From assembly GCA_902488725.1 (NCBI GenBank), contig CABTXO010000045.1, positions 1 to 9,304 on the forward strand: a stretch of 9,304 bases of DNA, given 5' to 3'. This document shows, in pieces, positions 1 through 8,051 of the stretch. Numbering within the stretch: position 1 is the first letter of the stretch; each line of letters begins with the position of its first letter. The position numbers and the translations under genes are program-made. The notes beneath the pieces were generated by a model. The model was not told where the DNA came from, searched no databases, and worked only from the letters and a program-made list of their open reading frames with translations. The stretch comes from an uncultured Bacteroidales bacterium. GTDB lineage: Bacteria; Bacteroidota; Bacteroidia; Bacteroidales; UBA932.

Positions 1-971
1 ACCAGCCCCTTCCCGAAGGAGCGGCGGCCGACGATCCTGCCCCGGTCGTTGTCCTGGATCGCTCCAGCGAAAATTTCGCTGGAGGAGGCCGTGGACTCGT
101 TGATGAGCACGGTCACGGGCACGTCTTTCAGAATCCCCTTCCCGTCGGCGGTGTAGTTCTCCTTCTTGCGGTGGAGCCCCTGCATGTACACGATCTCGTC
201 CCCCTTCTCCAGGAACATGTTGCACAGCAGAAGCGCCTGGTCGAAGTAGCCTCCGGTGTTGTCCCGCAGGTCGAAGATCAGCCGCTTCATGCCTTGTGCG
301 AGGAGTTTCTGCCCGGCGTCCTGACATTCCACGTAGGTCGTGCGCGAGAACTTCGACAGGCGGAGGTAGCCGGTGGTGTCGTCGGCCATGAAGGCGGCGT
401 CCACGCTGTGCATCGGGATCTTGCCCCGGGTGATTTCGAACGGAATATCCTCCCGTCCCCGGCGGACGGTGACCGTCACCTTGGTGCCGGAGGGGCCCTT
501 CATCCGGCGGACCATGCTGTCCTGCGGGAACTTGACCCCTGCGATGACCTTGTCGTCCACGCGCAGGAGCCGGTCGCCCTGGCGCAGTCCGACCTTTTCC
601 GAAGGGCCGCCCGGGATGACCTCCAGAACGATGGCCGTGTCGTTCGGCACGTTGAACTGGATTCCGATGCCTTCAAAATTGCCTGCGAGTTCGGTTTCCG
701 CCTCCTTCAGTTCGACCGGGGGCATGTAGACCGAGTGGGGATCCAGCTCGGCCAATGCCGCCGTGACAGCGGCGTCGGTAAGCTGCTTGTTGTCGATCGT
801 GTCGACATAGTTCCGTTCGATCTGGTCGAGGATGAGATTCAGTTTCCGCCATTCCACATAGCGGATCTGGCGGTAGTGCCGGTTTTCGATGACGGAATTG
901 ACCGTGAGGACGAGCAGGGCGCCCACGAGGATGCCGAGGGCAGCGATCCAGACCGATGAGGTTCTTTTCAT
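1..971 (-). CDS. S41 family C-terminal processing protease (CtpA/Prc type), 3' end cut by window
   Basis: Translation from the ATG at 971 gives 323 residues with no stop before the left edge. It starts with a short basic stretch and one hydrophobic segment (about residues 7-28), expected to anchor it facing the periplasm. An 'LDPHSVYM' motif follows (76-83), then a PDZ domain (about 95-180, containing VIPGGPSEKVGLRQGDRL), then the S41 core with FDLRDNTGGYF (about 230-242). The TASSSEI motif supplies the likely nucleophile Ser296, and SFGKG supplies the catalytic Lys321. The 25-residue Ser-Lys spacing equals that of E. coli Prc (S430/K455). The family cleaves C-terminal tails of envelope proteins, with PDZ-mediated substrate recognition. 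Bacteroidota homologues usually exceed 500 residues, so perhaps 200 or more are missing. The start lies one base after the dCMP deaminase stop (TAGCATG), which suggests coupling. The specific substrate is unknown. Confidence 0.95.
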   Translation of the reverse strand, partial: MKRTSSVWIAALGILVGALLVLTVNSVIENRHYRQIRYVEWRKLNLILDQIERNYVDTIDNKQLTDAAVTAALAELDPHSVYMPPVELKEAETELAGNFEGIGIQFNVPNDTAIVLEVIPGGPSEKVGLRQGDRLLRVDDKVIAGVKFPQDSMVRRMKGPSGTKVTVTVRRGREDIPFEITRGKIPMHSVDAAFMADDTTGYLRLSKFSRTTYVECQDAGQKLLAQGMKRLIFDLRDNTGGYFDQALLLCNMFLEKGDEIVYMQGLHRKKENYTADGKGILKDVPVTVLINESTASSSEIFAGAIQDNDRGRIVGRRSFGKGL

Positions 972-972
972 G

Positions 973-1377
973 CTAATCTAATTTTTCCACTTCGATCCCG
1001 GCCTTCAGCAGCAGTTCGATTCCGTCCGTGAGACGGTATTCATCCTTGTACACCACGCGCTTGATGCCGGCCTGGATGATCAGTTTCGCGCATTCCATGC
1101 ACGGAGATGCCGTGACGTAGAGGGTTGCATTCCGGCTGCTGTTCCCGGACTTGGCCACCTTCGTGATGGCGTTCGCCTCGGCGTGCAGGACGTAGGGCTT
1201 CGTCACCCCGTTTTCGTCTTCGCAGATGTTCTCGAAGCCGGAAGGGGTCCCGTTGTAGCCGTCCGAAATGATCATCCGGTCCTTGACCAGGAGGGCGCCG
1301 ACCTGCCGGCGCTTGCAGTACGAGTTCCTGGCCCAGATCTCGGCCATCTCCAGATATCGCTGATCGAATTTCTCCAT
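973..1377 (-). CDS. dCMP deaminase (cytidine/deoxycytidylate deaminase, ComEB-like)
   Basis: A 134-residue zinc-dependent deaminase of the dCMP deaminase family. It has the HAEANAI motif, where His65 is a zinc ligand and Glu67 the proton shuttle, and the PCMECAKLI motif with zinc ligands Cys93 and Cys96. The N-terminal YNGTPSGFENICED stretch (41-54) is typical of dCMP deaminases rather than tRNA or cytosine deaminases. The expected reaction is dCMP to dUMP plus ammonia in the cytoplasm, feeding thymidylate synthesis. Length is normal for the short bacterial form. Its ATG shares one base with the TAA of the acyl-CoA ligase (TAATG), so it is probably translated by re-initiation. The S41 protease starts one base after its stop. 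Pairing of a deaminase with an S41 protease is, from memory, a recurrent Bacteroidales arrangement. dCMP specificity is inferred from family resemblance. Confidence 0.93.
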   Translation of the reverse strand: MEKFDQRYLEMAEIWARNSYCKRRQVGALLVKDRMIISDGYNGTPSGFENICEDENGVTKPYVLHAEANAITKVAKSGNSSRNATLYVTASPCMECAKLIIQAGIKRVVYKDEYRLTDGIELLLKAGIEVEKLD

Positions 1378-3044
1378 TAGTTGCGTTGGTAAAGATAGCG
1401 TTTGATGCTCCGCTTGGGCGTCCGTTCGAAATCTTCCGGCAGGAATTCAATCTTGCGGATCTGCGCATAGTTGGGAACTTCCCTGTTGATCTCCGGCAAG
1501 AGTGCGGTCAGGTCGTGTTCCAGCTGGTCGCGGGTCATCCCGTCCAGTTCCGCCTGGTGGTAGTCCGGATAGATGAGGGCCGTCAGGCCGCCATCTTCTT
1601 CGATCACGAGCGAATCGACCACGTAGCTCACGGCATTGATCACGGATTCAATTTCTTCCGGGTAGATGTTCTGGCCGTTGGAGCCGAGGATCATGCACTT
1701 GGAACGTCCGCGCAGGAAGAGGTAGCCGTCCCGGTCGATGATCCCCATGTCCCCGGTCCGGAGCCAGCCATCTTCCGTGAACAGTTCCTTCGTGGCTTCC
1801 TCGTTCTTGTAGTAGCCGAGCGCCAGGTTCGGCCCGCTGGCCTGGACCTCGCCTTCGACATGCTCCGGATCCGGAGAATCGACCCGGATCTTCATGTTCA
1901 GGGCCGCCGTTCCGCAGGAGTAAAGTTTCTTTCGACGCGAGGAGGCATAGGTGATGATCGGTGCACATTCGGTCATGCCGTAGCCGACCGTGTAGGGAAA
2001 GTCGATGGACCAGAAGAACTTCTCGATGTCCTTGTTGAAGGCGGCACCGCCCATGATCACTTCAAGGAATTTTCCGCCGAAGGCCGTCGTGAGTTCGGTC
2101 CGGATCTTTTTCTGGATCATCTTGTCGATCACCGGCACGTTCAGCAGCATCTTCATGCTGCCCTTCTCCACAATTTTCTGCAGCTTGGACTTGTAGACTT
2201 TCTCGATGATGAGCGGGACGGCGATGATGATGTCCGGCTGGACCTCCGCCATCGCCTGCAGGATGATTTTCGGGCTCGGGATGCGCGTGAGGAAATGCAC
2301 GTGCGCACCGACGGTCATCTCGAAGATGAGTTCGAACATCAGACCGTACATGTGGGCGGATGGAAGCATCGAGACCACGTTCGACTGGTTGTTCAGCTGG
2401 GGAAGCGCGCGGGAGGCGAACTGGATGTTGGAACAGAGTGCACGGTAGGGAACCATCACGCCTTTGGAGAAGCCGGATGTCCCGGAGGTGTAGTTGATGA
2501 GGGCGAGTTCGTTCGGTGCGTCCTTGTAGTAGTTGAGGGCGTCCGGCTCGAAACTGTTCGGATGCCGGTTCCCGAAATATTCATTCATGTGCTCCCGGGC
2601 TTCCGTGATCCGGGGGACGCGGGCGTAGAGGAGTTGCAGGGTGTTGATCCGGACGACCGCGAAAACGCCGGGCATCTCGTCTGCGCTCAGTCCTTCCCAC
2701 ACCACGTCGTCGACGAAAAGAACCTTCGCTTCGGAGTGGTTGACCAGGTAGTGTATGTTGCCGGGTTTGAATTCGTGCAGAATCGGCACCGCCACTGCGC
2801 CGTAGGTCATGGTCGCCAAAAAGCTGACCGCCCAATTCACCTGGTTGCGGGCGCAGATCGCCACCTTATCCCCTTTGTGCAGGAAGCATTTTTCGAAGGC
2901 GATGTGCAGTTTCTCGATGCGCCGGGCCATATCGCGATAGCAGAGGCTGACGCCCTGGTAGTTCGACAGTGCGAGGTGGTCCCAGTTCTCCCGGAAACTC
3001 TTTTCCAGGAGCTTGTTTACCGATTGAAAGTTGAAGTCCGTCAT
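1377..3044 (-). CDS. AMP-forming acyl-CoA ligase (long-chain fatty acid type)
   Basis: A 555-residue member of the ANL adenylating superfamily, full length. Visible core motifs are: INYTSGTSGFSKG (183-195), the phosphate-binding A3 loop with Lys195; GYGMTECAP (354-362), A5; WLRTGDMG (427-434), A7 with Asp432; and SKCMILGSNGQNIYPEEIE (448-466), A8. It should activate a fatty acid with ATP to acyl-AMP and then transfer it to CoA at the cytoplasmic membrane face. No carrier-protein or condensation domain is fused, which argues against an NRPS module. In the last motif (RTPKRSIKR, 541-549) the position normally held by the adenylation lysine (TPxGKxxR) is Ser546, with lysines at 544 and 548. The gene starts 13 bases after the 723-residue protein and ends overlapping the deaminase start by one base. 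Chain-length preference cannot be read from sequence. Confidence 0.93.
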   Translation of the reverse strand: MTDFNFQSVNKLLEKSFRENWDHLALSNYQGVSLCYRDMARRIEKLHIAFEKCFLHKGDKVAICARNQVNWAVSFLATMTYGAVAVPILHEFKPGNIHYLVNHSEAKVLFVDDVVWEGLSADEMPGVFAVVRINTLQLLYARVPRITEAREHMNEYFGNRHPNSFEPDALNYYKDAPNELALINYTSGTSGFSKGVMVPYRALCSNIQFASRALPQLNNQSNVVSMLPSAHMYGLMFELIFEMTVGAHVHFLTRIPSPKIILQAMAEVQPDIIIAVPLIIEKVYKSKLQKIVEKGSMKMLLNVPVIDKMIQKKIRTELTTAFGGKFLEVIMGGAAFNKDIEKFFWSIDFPYTVGYGMTECAPIITYASSRRKKLYSCGTAALNMKIRVDSPDPEHVEGEVQASGPNLALGYYKNEEATKELFTEDGWLRTGDMGIIDRDGYLFLRGRSKCMILGSNGQNIYPEEIESVINAVSYVVDSLVIEEDGGLTALIYPDYHQAELDGMTRDQLEHDLTALLPEINREVPNYAQIRKIEFLPEDFERTPKRSIKRYLYQRN

Positions 3045-3057
3045 GATTGTGTCCGCG

Positions 3058-5229
3058 TTACTCGTTTAGTTTGAATGTCCGTTCTTTGCCGTCGTAGCAT
3101 TTCGCAAGGACCGCTCCGCTGCCGGCAGGCTTGATCTCGCTGTCCGGACGGATCATCTTGCCTCCGTCACCTTGTGCGGCCGGTTCGCCTCCGGCAAAGG
3201 GGAAGAGGAGAGTCTGCTTCGAGGTCCTGACGATCCACCAGCGCGATTTGCCGGTCTCCAGCAACACGGGGAGCACCTTGACAGTTTCCTGCACCCGGAT
3301 TCCCTTCCACGCTTTCTTCGGTTTCCCGTGCAGGTCGTAGAGCCCCACCGTGTTGTCCTTGTGCAGGACCATGGCCGAGTAGCCGTGGGCTCCGGTGAAG
3401 TCATAGACCCTCGGACCCAGCGCAATTTCCTTGCCAAGATCCACCGGAAAACCGCCCACGAAGCGGCCGAGGCGGTCGATCAGGTAGAGTTTCGAACCGG
3501 CGGCAAAAAGATACTGGAGCTTGCCGTTGTTGAAATAGTCCACCTCCTGGACATATCCCCGCAGGTCCTCCTTGAATGGGATGCCCCAGAGGTCTTTCCC
3601 CTTCTCGTTCTGCAGGCAGAGCGACTTGTGGCTGTTCTGGTAGAAGGTGTTCTGCTTTCCCGTGGCGCTGTTCTTGACCGGGAATGGACCTTTCGGCACG
3701 TCGACCGTCGTGTCCCGGTCCACGGCCGGCGTCTGGCTGCGGGTCAAGGTTGCCCTGTCGTAGCGGAAAGACAGAACTGTGGCCCCGTCTTCGAAGGAAA
3801 CGGAAAGGGTCGCCGGTACGAACGTGACGCCCGTAAGGGTTTTCCGGAAGGCTTTGGCCAGTTCCGGTGCAAAAGTCTTGTCGAGGGTTGTCGGGTCTTC
3901 TCCGGGCGCGTAGTACAGGAAACAGCCTGCGTTCCGTGCCGGCATCCGGGACTGCAGTCCCGCATGGGTCAGGCAGTCTTTGAGCGTTTCATGCAGGAAG
4001 TCTTCTTTCGCGCAGGCTTCCACGACTTTCCGTGCTCCTGTGACCAGCCATCCGCCGATCCAGGTGCAGGCGTCTTCCGCTTCGGCCGTGAAGATGCCGC
4101 CGAACACGGTCTTCGCATAGTTCTTCCAGGAATATGTCTGGACGCCCTCTGCTGCCTTTCCGGCATTGGCGGGCTTCAGCAGCAGAATCCGGTGCCGGGC
4201 GTCCCCGACGTGCAGGTCGGCCACTGCGACTTCCCGGACGTCCAGCTGTCGTGCCCAATCCTCGGCGGACGCGCCGGCCTCCGATTTTTTCTGGGCATCC
4301 AGCGTCGCCAGATACTTGTCCAGGCTGCTGCATGCATCCAGATGGCGCCGGTACGCCGTGAGATAGGAGTCGATGTCCTTGATCGGCAGGGAAACCACGA
4401 AGTCGACGTCCGCCGGCAGTACTTCCGGGACCGTGACCGGGGCGGTGCCCGCCTGCCGGAGCAGGTTCAGATAGTAGCCGGGGTCTGCATCGTCAAGCAG
4501 GGTCCCTTCCATCGAGACGCCGCTTGCGGAACGGCCGGTGATGTTGAAGGCTGACCATTTCGCCAGTCGTTCAAAGAAGGGCGCGTACTTGAACAGCCGG
4601 GGCTGGCAGAAGGACCGGATCAGGATGTTCGCATAGGCGTGGGAGACGAACAGCACATCCGTACCGTCCATCCGGGAGGCCAGTTCCGCGAACCCGTCGG
4701 CGTTCAACACCGACATGCCTCCGGAAAGGTGCCGGAGCGCGGAGTTCAGGATGGTTTCCGAGGAGGAGATCAGGATGTCCCCGTCCTGCACTTTCGCATG
4801 GAGTCCGTTGGAATCTGCAGCGGCCAGCAGTCTCCTGACATCTTCCGTCGTGTCGGAGGGATTGCGCATCCCGATGACCAGCAGGGGGGTGAAGTCCTTG
4901 CTGTAATGGAGCGAGAGGATGGCGGATGCCTTGCGCAGGGAGGGGTAGTCCGAACGGAACAGGGCGTTCAGTTTGCCGGACGGGAGTTGGCCGAACACTT
5001 CGGCGGAATCCGTCAGGCAGTCCGCCGCCGTTGCGAAATCCTTGGCACAGTACACCAGCGCCGCGTCAGAGGGGATGGCGGCAATCAGGGGATGGGCATC
5101 CCGGAACCGGACGGCGTCCTTCCCGGACTTCTTGTCCGTTCCTGAATACAGCATCGAGATGCCCAGCACGATCGCTGCGATCAGGAGGGCCACCACCGAA
5201 AGGAGGGTTGTCAGCATTTTCTTGCTCAT
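3058..5229 (-). CDS. membrane-anchored protein of unknown function with propeller-like C-terminal region
   Basis: I do not recognise a functional family for this 723-residue protein. It begins MSKK followed by a hydrophobic segment (about 5-28) with no lipobox cysteine, so it is probably anchored by an uncleaved helix with the rest in the periplasm. Residues 45-500 form a long mixed region. Its opening (HPLIAAIPSDAALVYCAKD, 46-64) resembles DUF3352-like proteins, but only tentatively. A threonine/proline linker near 495-515 leads to a C-terminal region with three similar strand-turn units: KSLCLQNEKGKDLWGIPF (535-552), KLYLIDRLGRFVGGFPV (580-596) and TVGLYDLHGKPKKAWKG (627-643). These look like PQQ/WD-type beta-propeller or quinoprotein-like blades. 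It lies between the TonB-like gene (36-base gap) and the acyl-CoA ligase (13-base gap), so an envelope role is plausible but unproven. Confidence 0.85.
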   Translation of the reverse strand: MSKKMLTTLLSVVALLIAAIVLGISMLYSGTDKKSGKDAVRFRDAHPLIAAIPSDAALVYCAKDFATAADCLTDSAEVFGQLPSGKLNALFRSDYPSLRKASAILSLHYSKDFTPLLVIGMRNPSDTTEDVRRLLAAADSNGLHAKVQDGDILISSSETILNSALRHLSGGMSVLNADGFAELASRMDGTDVLFVSHAYANILIRSFCQPRLFKYAPFFERLAKWSAFNITGRSASGVSMEGTLLDDADPGYYLNLLRQAGTAPVTVPEVLPADVDFVVSLPIKDIDSYLTAYRRHLDACSSLDKYLATLDAQKKSEAGASAEDWARQLDVREVAVADLHVGDARHRILLLKPANAGKAAEGVQTYSWKNYAKTVFGGIFTAEAEDACTWIGGWLVTGARKVVEACAKEDFLHETLKDCLTHAGLQSRMPARNAGCFLYYAPGEDPTTLDKTFAPELAKAFRKTLTGVTFVPATLSVSFEDGATVLSFRYDRATLTRSQTPAVDRDTTVDVPKGPFPVKNSATGKQNTFYQNSHKSLCLQNEKGKDLWGIPFKEDLRGYVQEVDYFNNGKLQYLFAAGSKLYLIDRLGRFVGGFPVDLGKEIALGPRVYDFTGAHGYSAMVLHKDNTVGLYDLHGKPKKAWKGIRVQETVKVLPVLLETGKSRWWIVRTSKQTLLFPFAGGEPAAQGDGGKMIRPDSEIKPAGSGAVLAKCYDGKERTFKLNE

Positions 5230-5265
5230 GTCCGCAAATTCAACAATTTCTATCAGACTCCATTG

Positions 5266-5976
5266 CTATTGGGCGATGAACATGTACACGATGTTTCCGA
5301 CCTGACGGGCGGGCGCTGAAGTGGAGGCGGAAAAGCGCGACATCCGGGCGGCCCTGATCGCGAAATTCCGCAGACAGGCATCATCGGAGGACACGTCGTC
5401 CTGGATCTTCGCGTTGACGACATCCCCGGAAGGGGTGACCGTGATGATCACCGTCACGTAGCCGGCGCCAAGGCAGCGGTAGGCCGGAATGGACAGGCGG
5501 CTGGCCTTCCTTCCCGCCAGGTCATAGGACACCACGGACGGGCCGGTATAGGTCTCCTGTTTCGGCTTTGCCTGCCGAACGGTTTTTTTTTCGATCGCGA
5601 CATAGTCGTCGTTCTCCTCCACGGAAAATTTCTTGTCCAGTTCTTCCGCAAGCCGTTCGGCCTCTTTGTAGAGTTCCTCTGCATCCGTGTTGCGGTCGTC
5701 CTTGAGCATCGTGCTCCGGTCCACGGCGACATTCCGCACCGGTGTCGCCGAAGCGGCCGCCAGCAGCCGGTCCAGCTTCTCGCTGATGTCTTCTTTGAAG
5801 ACCGCCTGTTCCTGCTCCTTCCGGACGGCCTCCTGCTTGGAGAAATCCAGAAGGAAGGTACTTTCCTTCTGGAGCGCAGCCCCGATCTGCGCGGCGAGCA
5901 ACAGGATCAACACCACAAGATGGAAGATCACTGTGATGTACAATCCCGCCCTGTCTTCGCCGCTGATCCGTTTCAT
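5266..5976 (-). CDS. TonB-like energy transducer protein
   Basis: A 236-residue protein with one N-terminal membrane helix (about 11-35), a charged and probably helical middle (45-140), and a C-terminal TonB-type domain (about 145-236). The domain has the expected pattern: VTVIITVTPSGDVVNAKI (174-191), CLRNFAIRAARMSRF (201-215) and the terminal strand GNIVYMFIAQ. TonB proteins span the periplasm and pass proton-motive energy from ExbBD to outer-membrane transporters. Unlike classical TonB, the linker is not proline-rich but acidic/lysine-rich and coiled-coil-like. Two cysteines in the C-terminal domain (168 and 201) could pair. The start lies one base after the udk stop (TAACATG). An A9 run and a perfect 10-bp inverted repeat lie within the gene. 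It could instead serve a dedicated or non-transport Ton/Tol-like complex. The TonB-family assignment is secure; its partners are inferred. Confidence 0.88.
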   Translation of the reverse strand: MKRISGEDRAGLYITVIFHLVVLILLLAAQIGAALQKESTFLLDFSKQEAVRKEQEQAVFKEDISEKLDRLLAAASATPVRNVAVDRSTMLKDDRNTDAEELYKEAERLAEELDKKFSVEENDDYVAIEKKTVRQAKPKQETYTGPSVVSYDLAGRKASRLSIPAYRCLGAGYVTVIITVTPSGDVVNAKIQDDVSSDDACLRNFAIRAARMSRFSASTSAPARQVGNIVYMFIAQ

Positions 5977-5977
5977 G

Positions 5978-6610
5978 TTATTTCTTGTTCTCCCGATTCA
6001 TTTTCCGCAGGGACTTTTCGACGGTGGCCGAGATGATGTCGATCGCGACCTTGTTGTGTCCGCCTTGCGGGATGATGATGTCCGCATACCGCTTGCTCGG
6101 CTCGATGAATTGGAGGTACATCGGTTTCACGGTCTTGGTGTACCGCTCGATCACGGTCTCGACGGTCTTGCCCCGTTCCAGGATGTCCCGGGCCATGACC
6201 CGCATCAGCCGGTCGTCGTCGTCAGCATCCACGAAGATGCGGATGTCCATCTGGTCCCGGAGTTCCTTGCAGGTGAAGACCAGGATCCCCTCGATGATGA
6301 TCACCTCCGCCGGCACCACCGCCACCGTTTCGGTCTTGGAGCGGGAGCAGGTGATGTAGGAATAGACGGGCTGCTCGATGGTCTTTCCTTCCTTGAGCTC
6401 CTTGAGCTGTGCGCAGAGCAGGTCGAAGTCGATGGCGTCCGGATGGTCGAAGTTGATCATCTGGCGCGCTTCCATCGGAAGGTGGCTGGAATCCTTGTAG
6501 TAGGAGTCCTGCGGGATGACGACTACCCGTTCCTTCAACTGCTCCGTGATGGCGTTGACGACGGTGGTTTTCCCGGAGCCGGAACCTCCGGCGATTCCGA
6601 TCACTAACAT
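5978..6610 (-). CDS. udk: uridine kinase
   Basis: A 210-residue P-loop kinase that phosphorylates uridine and cytidine to UMP and CMP in pyrimidine salvage. The Walker A loop is GGSGSGKTT (8-16). IPQDSYYKD (32-40) carries the likely catalytic Asp35. NFDHPDAID (53-61) and PVYSYITCSR (81-90) are substrate-binding stretches typical of uridine kinase. IIIEGILVF (104-112) is the core strand, and ADDDDRLMRVMARDILERGK (129-148) is the lid region. PQGGHNKVAID (181-191) closes the fold. Length matches bacterial Udk, and the uridine-type motifs make phosphoribulokinase or pantothenate kinase unlikely. It starts 12 bases after asnS and ends one base before the TonB-like gene. The N-terminus needs no extension, because the P-loop strand begins at residue 2. 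Confidence 0.96.
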   Translation of the reverse strand: MLVIGIAGGSGSGKTTVVNAITEQLKERVVVIPQDSYYKDSSHLPMEARQMINFDHPDAIDFDLLCAQLKELKEGKTIEQPVYSYITCSRSKTETVAVVPAEVIIIEGILVFTCKELRDQMDIRIFVDADDDDRLMRVMARDILERGKTVETVIERYTKTVKPMYLQFIEPSKRYADIIIPQGGHNKVAIDIISATVEKSLRKMNRENKK

Positions 6611-6622
6611 ATTCCTGAAGAT

Positions 6623-8026
6623 TTAGAATTCCGCATTCTTGGGTGTTCTCGGGAAGGGGATGACGTCCCGGATGTTGGCCATGCCGGTCACGAAGAGCAG
6701 CAGTCGCTCGAAGCCGAGTCCGAAGCCGCTGTGGGGGACGGTGCCGAAGCGCCGGGTGTCGATGTACCATTCCAGGTTCTTCCGGCTCATCTGCAGTTCG
6801 TCGATCCGCTGCTCCAGCTTTTCCAGGGAGGACTCGCGTTCGGAACCGCCGATGATTTCACCGATCTTCGGGAAGAGGACATCCATGCCGCGCACGGTCT
6901 TCCCGCCGTCGTTCTGCTTCATGTAGAACGCCTTGATTTCCTTCGGGAAATCGGTCAGGATGACCGGCTTGCCGAAGTGCTGTTCCACCAGGAAGCGCTC
7001 GTGCTCGCTCTGCAGGTCGGTGCCCCAGTGCACGGGGTACTCGAATACGTGCCCGTCTGCGACCGCCTTCTCCAGGATCTCGATGCCTTCGGTGTAGGTG
7101 AGGCGCTGGAAGGAAATGCCGAGCACGCTGCGCAGCCGCTCCACGAGGCCTGTGTCGTATTTCTCGTTCAGGAACTGGAGGTCGTCCATGCAGTGGTCCA
7201 GGGCATACTGGACGAGGTACTTCACGAATTCCTCGGCCAGGGCCATGTCGTCGTTGATGTCGTAGAAGGCCATCTCGGGTTCGATCATCCAGAACTCGGC
7301 GAGGTGGCGGGGAGTGTTGGAATTTTCCGCGCGGAAGGTCGGGCCGAAGGTGTAGATTTCACCCACGCCCGTCGCACCGAGTTCGCCTTCCAGCTGTCCG
7401 CTGACGGTGAGGCTGGTCTTCTTGCCGAAAAAGTCCCGGCTGTAGTCCACCTTGCCGTTCTCCTTCATCGGCACCTTTGCCAGATCCAGGGTCGTGACCT
7501 GGAACATGTCTCCGGCCCCCTCTGCATCGGATTCCGTGATGATCGGAGTGTTCAGGTAGATGAATCCTTTGTCGTTGAAGAACTGGTGGATGGCGAAGGC
7601 CATCGCATGGCGGATGCGCAGGACGGCCCCGAAGGGGTTCGTCCGCGGCCGCAGATGGGCCACGGTCCGGAGATATTCCAGGGAAGTGTCTTTCTTCTGC
7701 AGGGGATACCGGACCGGGTCGCATTCTCCGTAGACCTCGATCGCTTCCGCTTTGATCTCCACCGCCTGGCCGCTGCCGACCGATTCGACCAGCAGGCCCT
7801 TCACGCACAGGCTCGATCCGGTGGTGATCCGGCGCATAAGGTCCTCGTCGAAGTGCTCCATGTCCGCGACGACTTGAATATTGTAGAGGGTCGATCCGTC
7901 GTTGAGCGCAATGAACTTGATCTGTTTGTTGCCTCTCTTGGTCCTCACCCAGCCCTTCGCCAGAACCTCCTGTCCCGGCGCGGCCTTCAGAAGATCTTTC
8001 ACTTTGCTTCTCTTGATAGTCTCCAT
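6623..8026 (-). CDS. asnS: asparaginyl-tRNA synthetase
   Basis: A 467-residue class IIb aminoacyl-tRNA synthetase that charges tRNA-Asn with asparagine in the cytoplasm. The N-terminal OB-fold anticodon-binding domain spans about 15-105. Motif 1 lies around [18 protein letters not shown] (158-175). Motif 2 is [21 protein letters not shown] (231-251), carrying the ATP-contacting arginine. Motif 3 is [12 protein letters not shown] (434-445). The ending [15 protein letters not shown] is typical of AsnRS. The AspRS-specific long insertion is absent, so this is not AspRS. The insertion near 285-320 resembles that of other Bacteroidota enzymes as I remember them. It is the first gene of the long downstream unit, with a 106-base upstream gap that holds a terminator for exbD and a promoter-like element. 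No clear Shine-Dalgarno precedes its ATG, as is usual in this phylum. Confidence 0.97.
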   Translation of the reverse strand: METIKRSKVKDLLKAAPGQEVLAKGWVRTKRGNKQIKFIALNDGSTLYNIQVVADMEHFDEDLMRRITTGSSLCVKGLLVESVGSGQAVEIKAEAIEVYGECDPVRYPLQKKDTSLEYLRTVAHLRPRTNPFGAVLRIRHAMAFAIHQFFNDKGFIYLNTPIITESDAEGAGDMFQVTTLDLAKVPMKENGKVDYSRDFFGKKTSLTVSGQLEGELGATGVGEIYTFGPTFRAENSNTPRHLAEFWMIEPEMAFYDINDDMALAEEFVKYLVQYALDHCMDDLQFLNEKYDTGLVERLRSVLGISFQRLTYTEGIEILEKAVADGHVFEYPVHWGTDLQSEHERFLVEQHFGKPVILTDFPKEIKAFYMKQNDGGKTVRGMDVLFPKIGEIIGGSERESSLEKLEQRIDELQMSRKNLEWYIDTRRFGTVPHSGFGLGFERLLLFVTGMANIRDVIPFPRTPKNAEF

Positions 8027-8051
8027 GTTCCAGAAAGAATTATTACTTCAT

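Noticed and set aside
171..959. A 262-codon plus-strand open frame at the left end
   Set aside because: The minus strand here encodes an S41 protease with PDZ domain and catalytic Ser/Lys, so the plus frame is not a gene.
1386..3074. A 562-codon open frame on the plus strand, opposite the acyl-CoA ligase
   Set aside because: It is antisense to a clear full-length enzyme and its translation is rich in H, D, V, R and G with no recognisable motif. GC-rich third positions on the real strand suppress stops in the opposing frame.
3172..4554. A 460-codon plus-strand open frame opposite the 723-residue protein
   Set aside because: No motif or signal sequence is visible, and it lies wholly inside a minus-strand gene that has a sensible anchor, repeats and operon spacing.
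5230..5265. TGAATTTG just before the 723-residue protein as a possible internal promoter
   Set aside because: It differs from TAnnTTTG at the second base and lies about 5 bases from the ATG, leaving no leader. No matching upstream element is seen.
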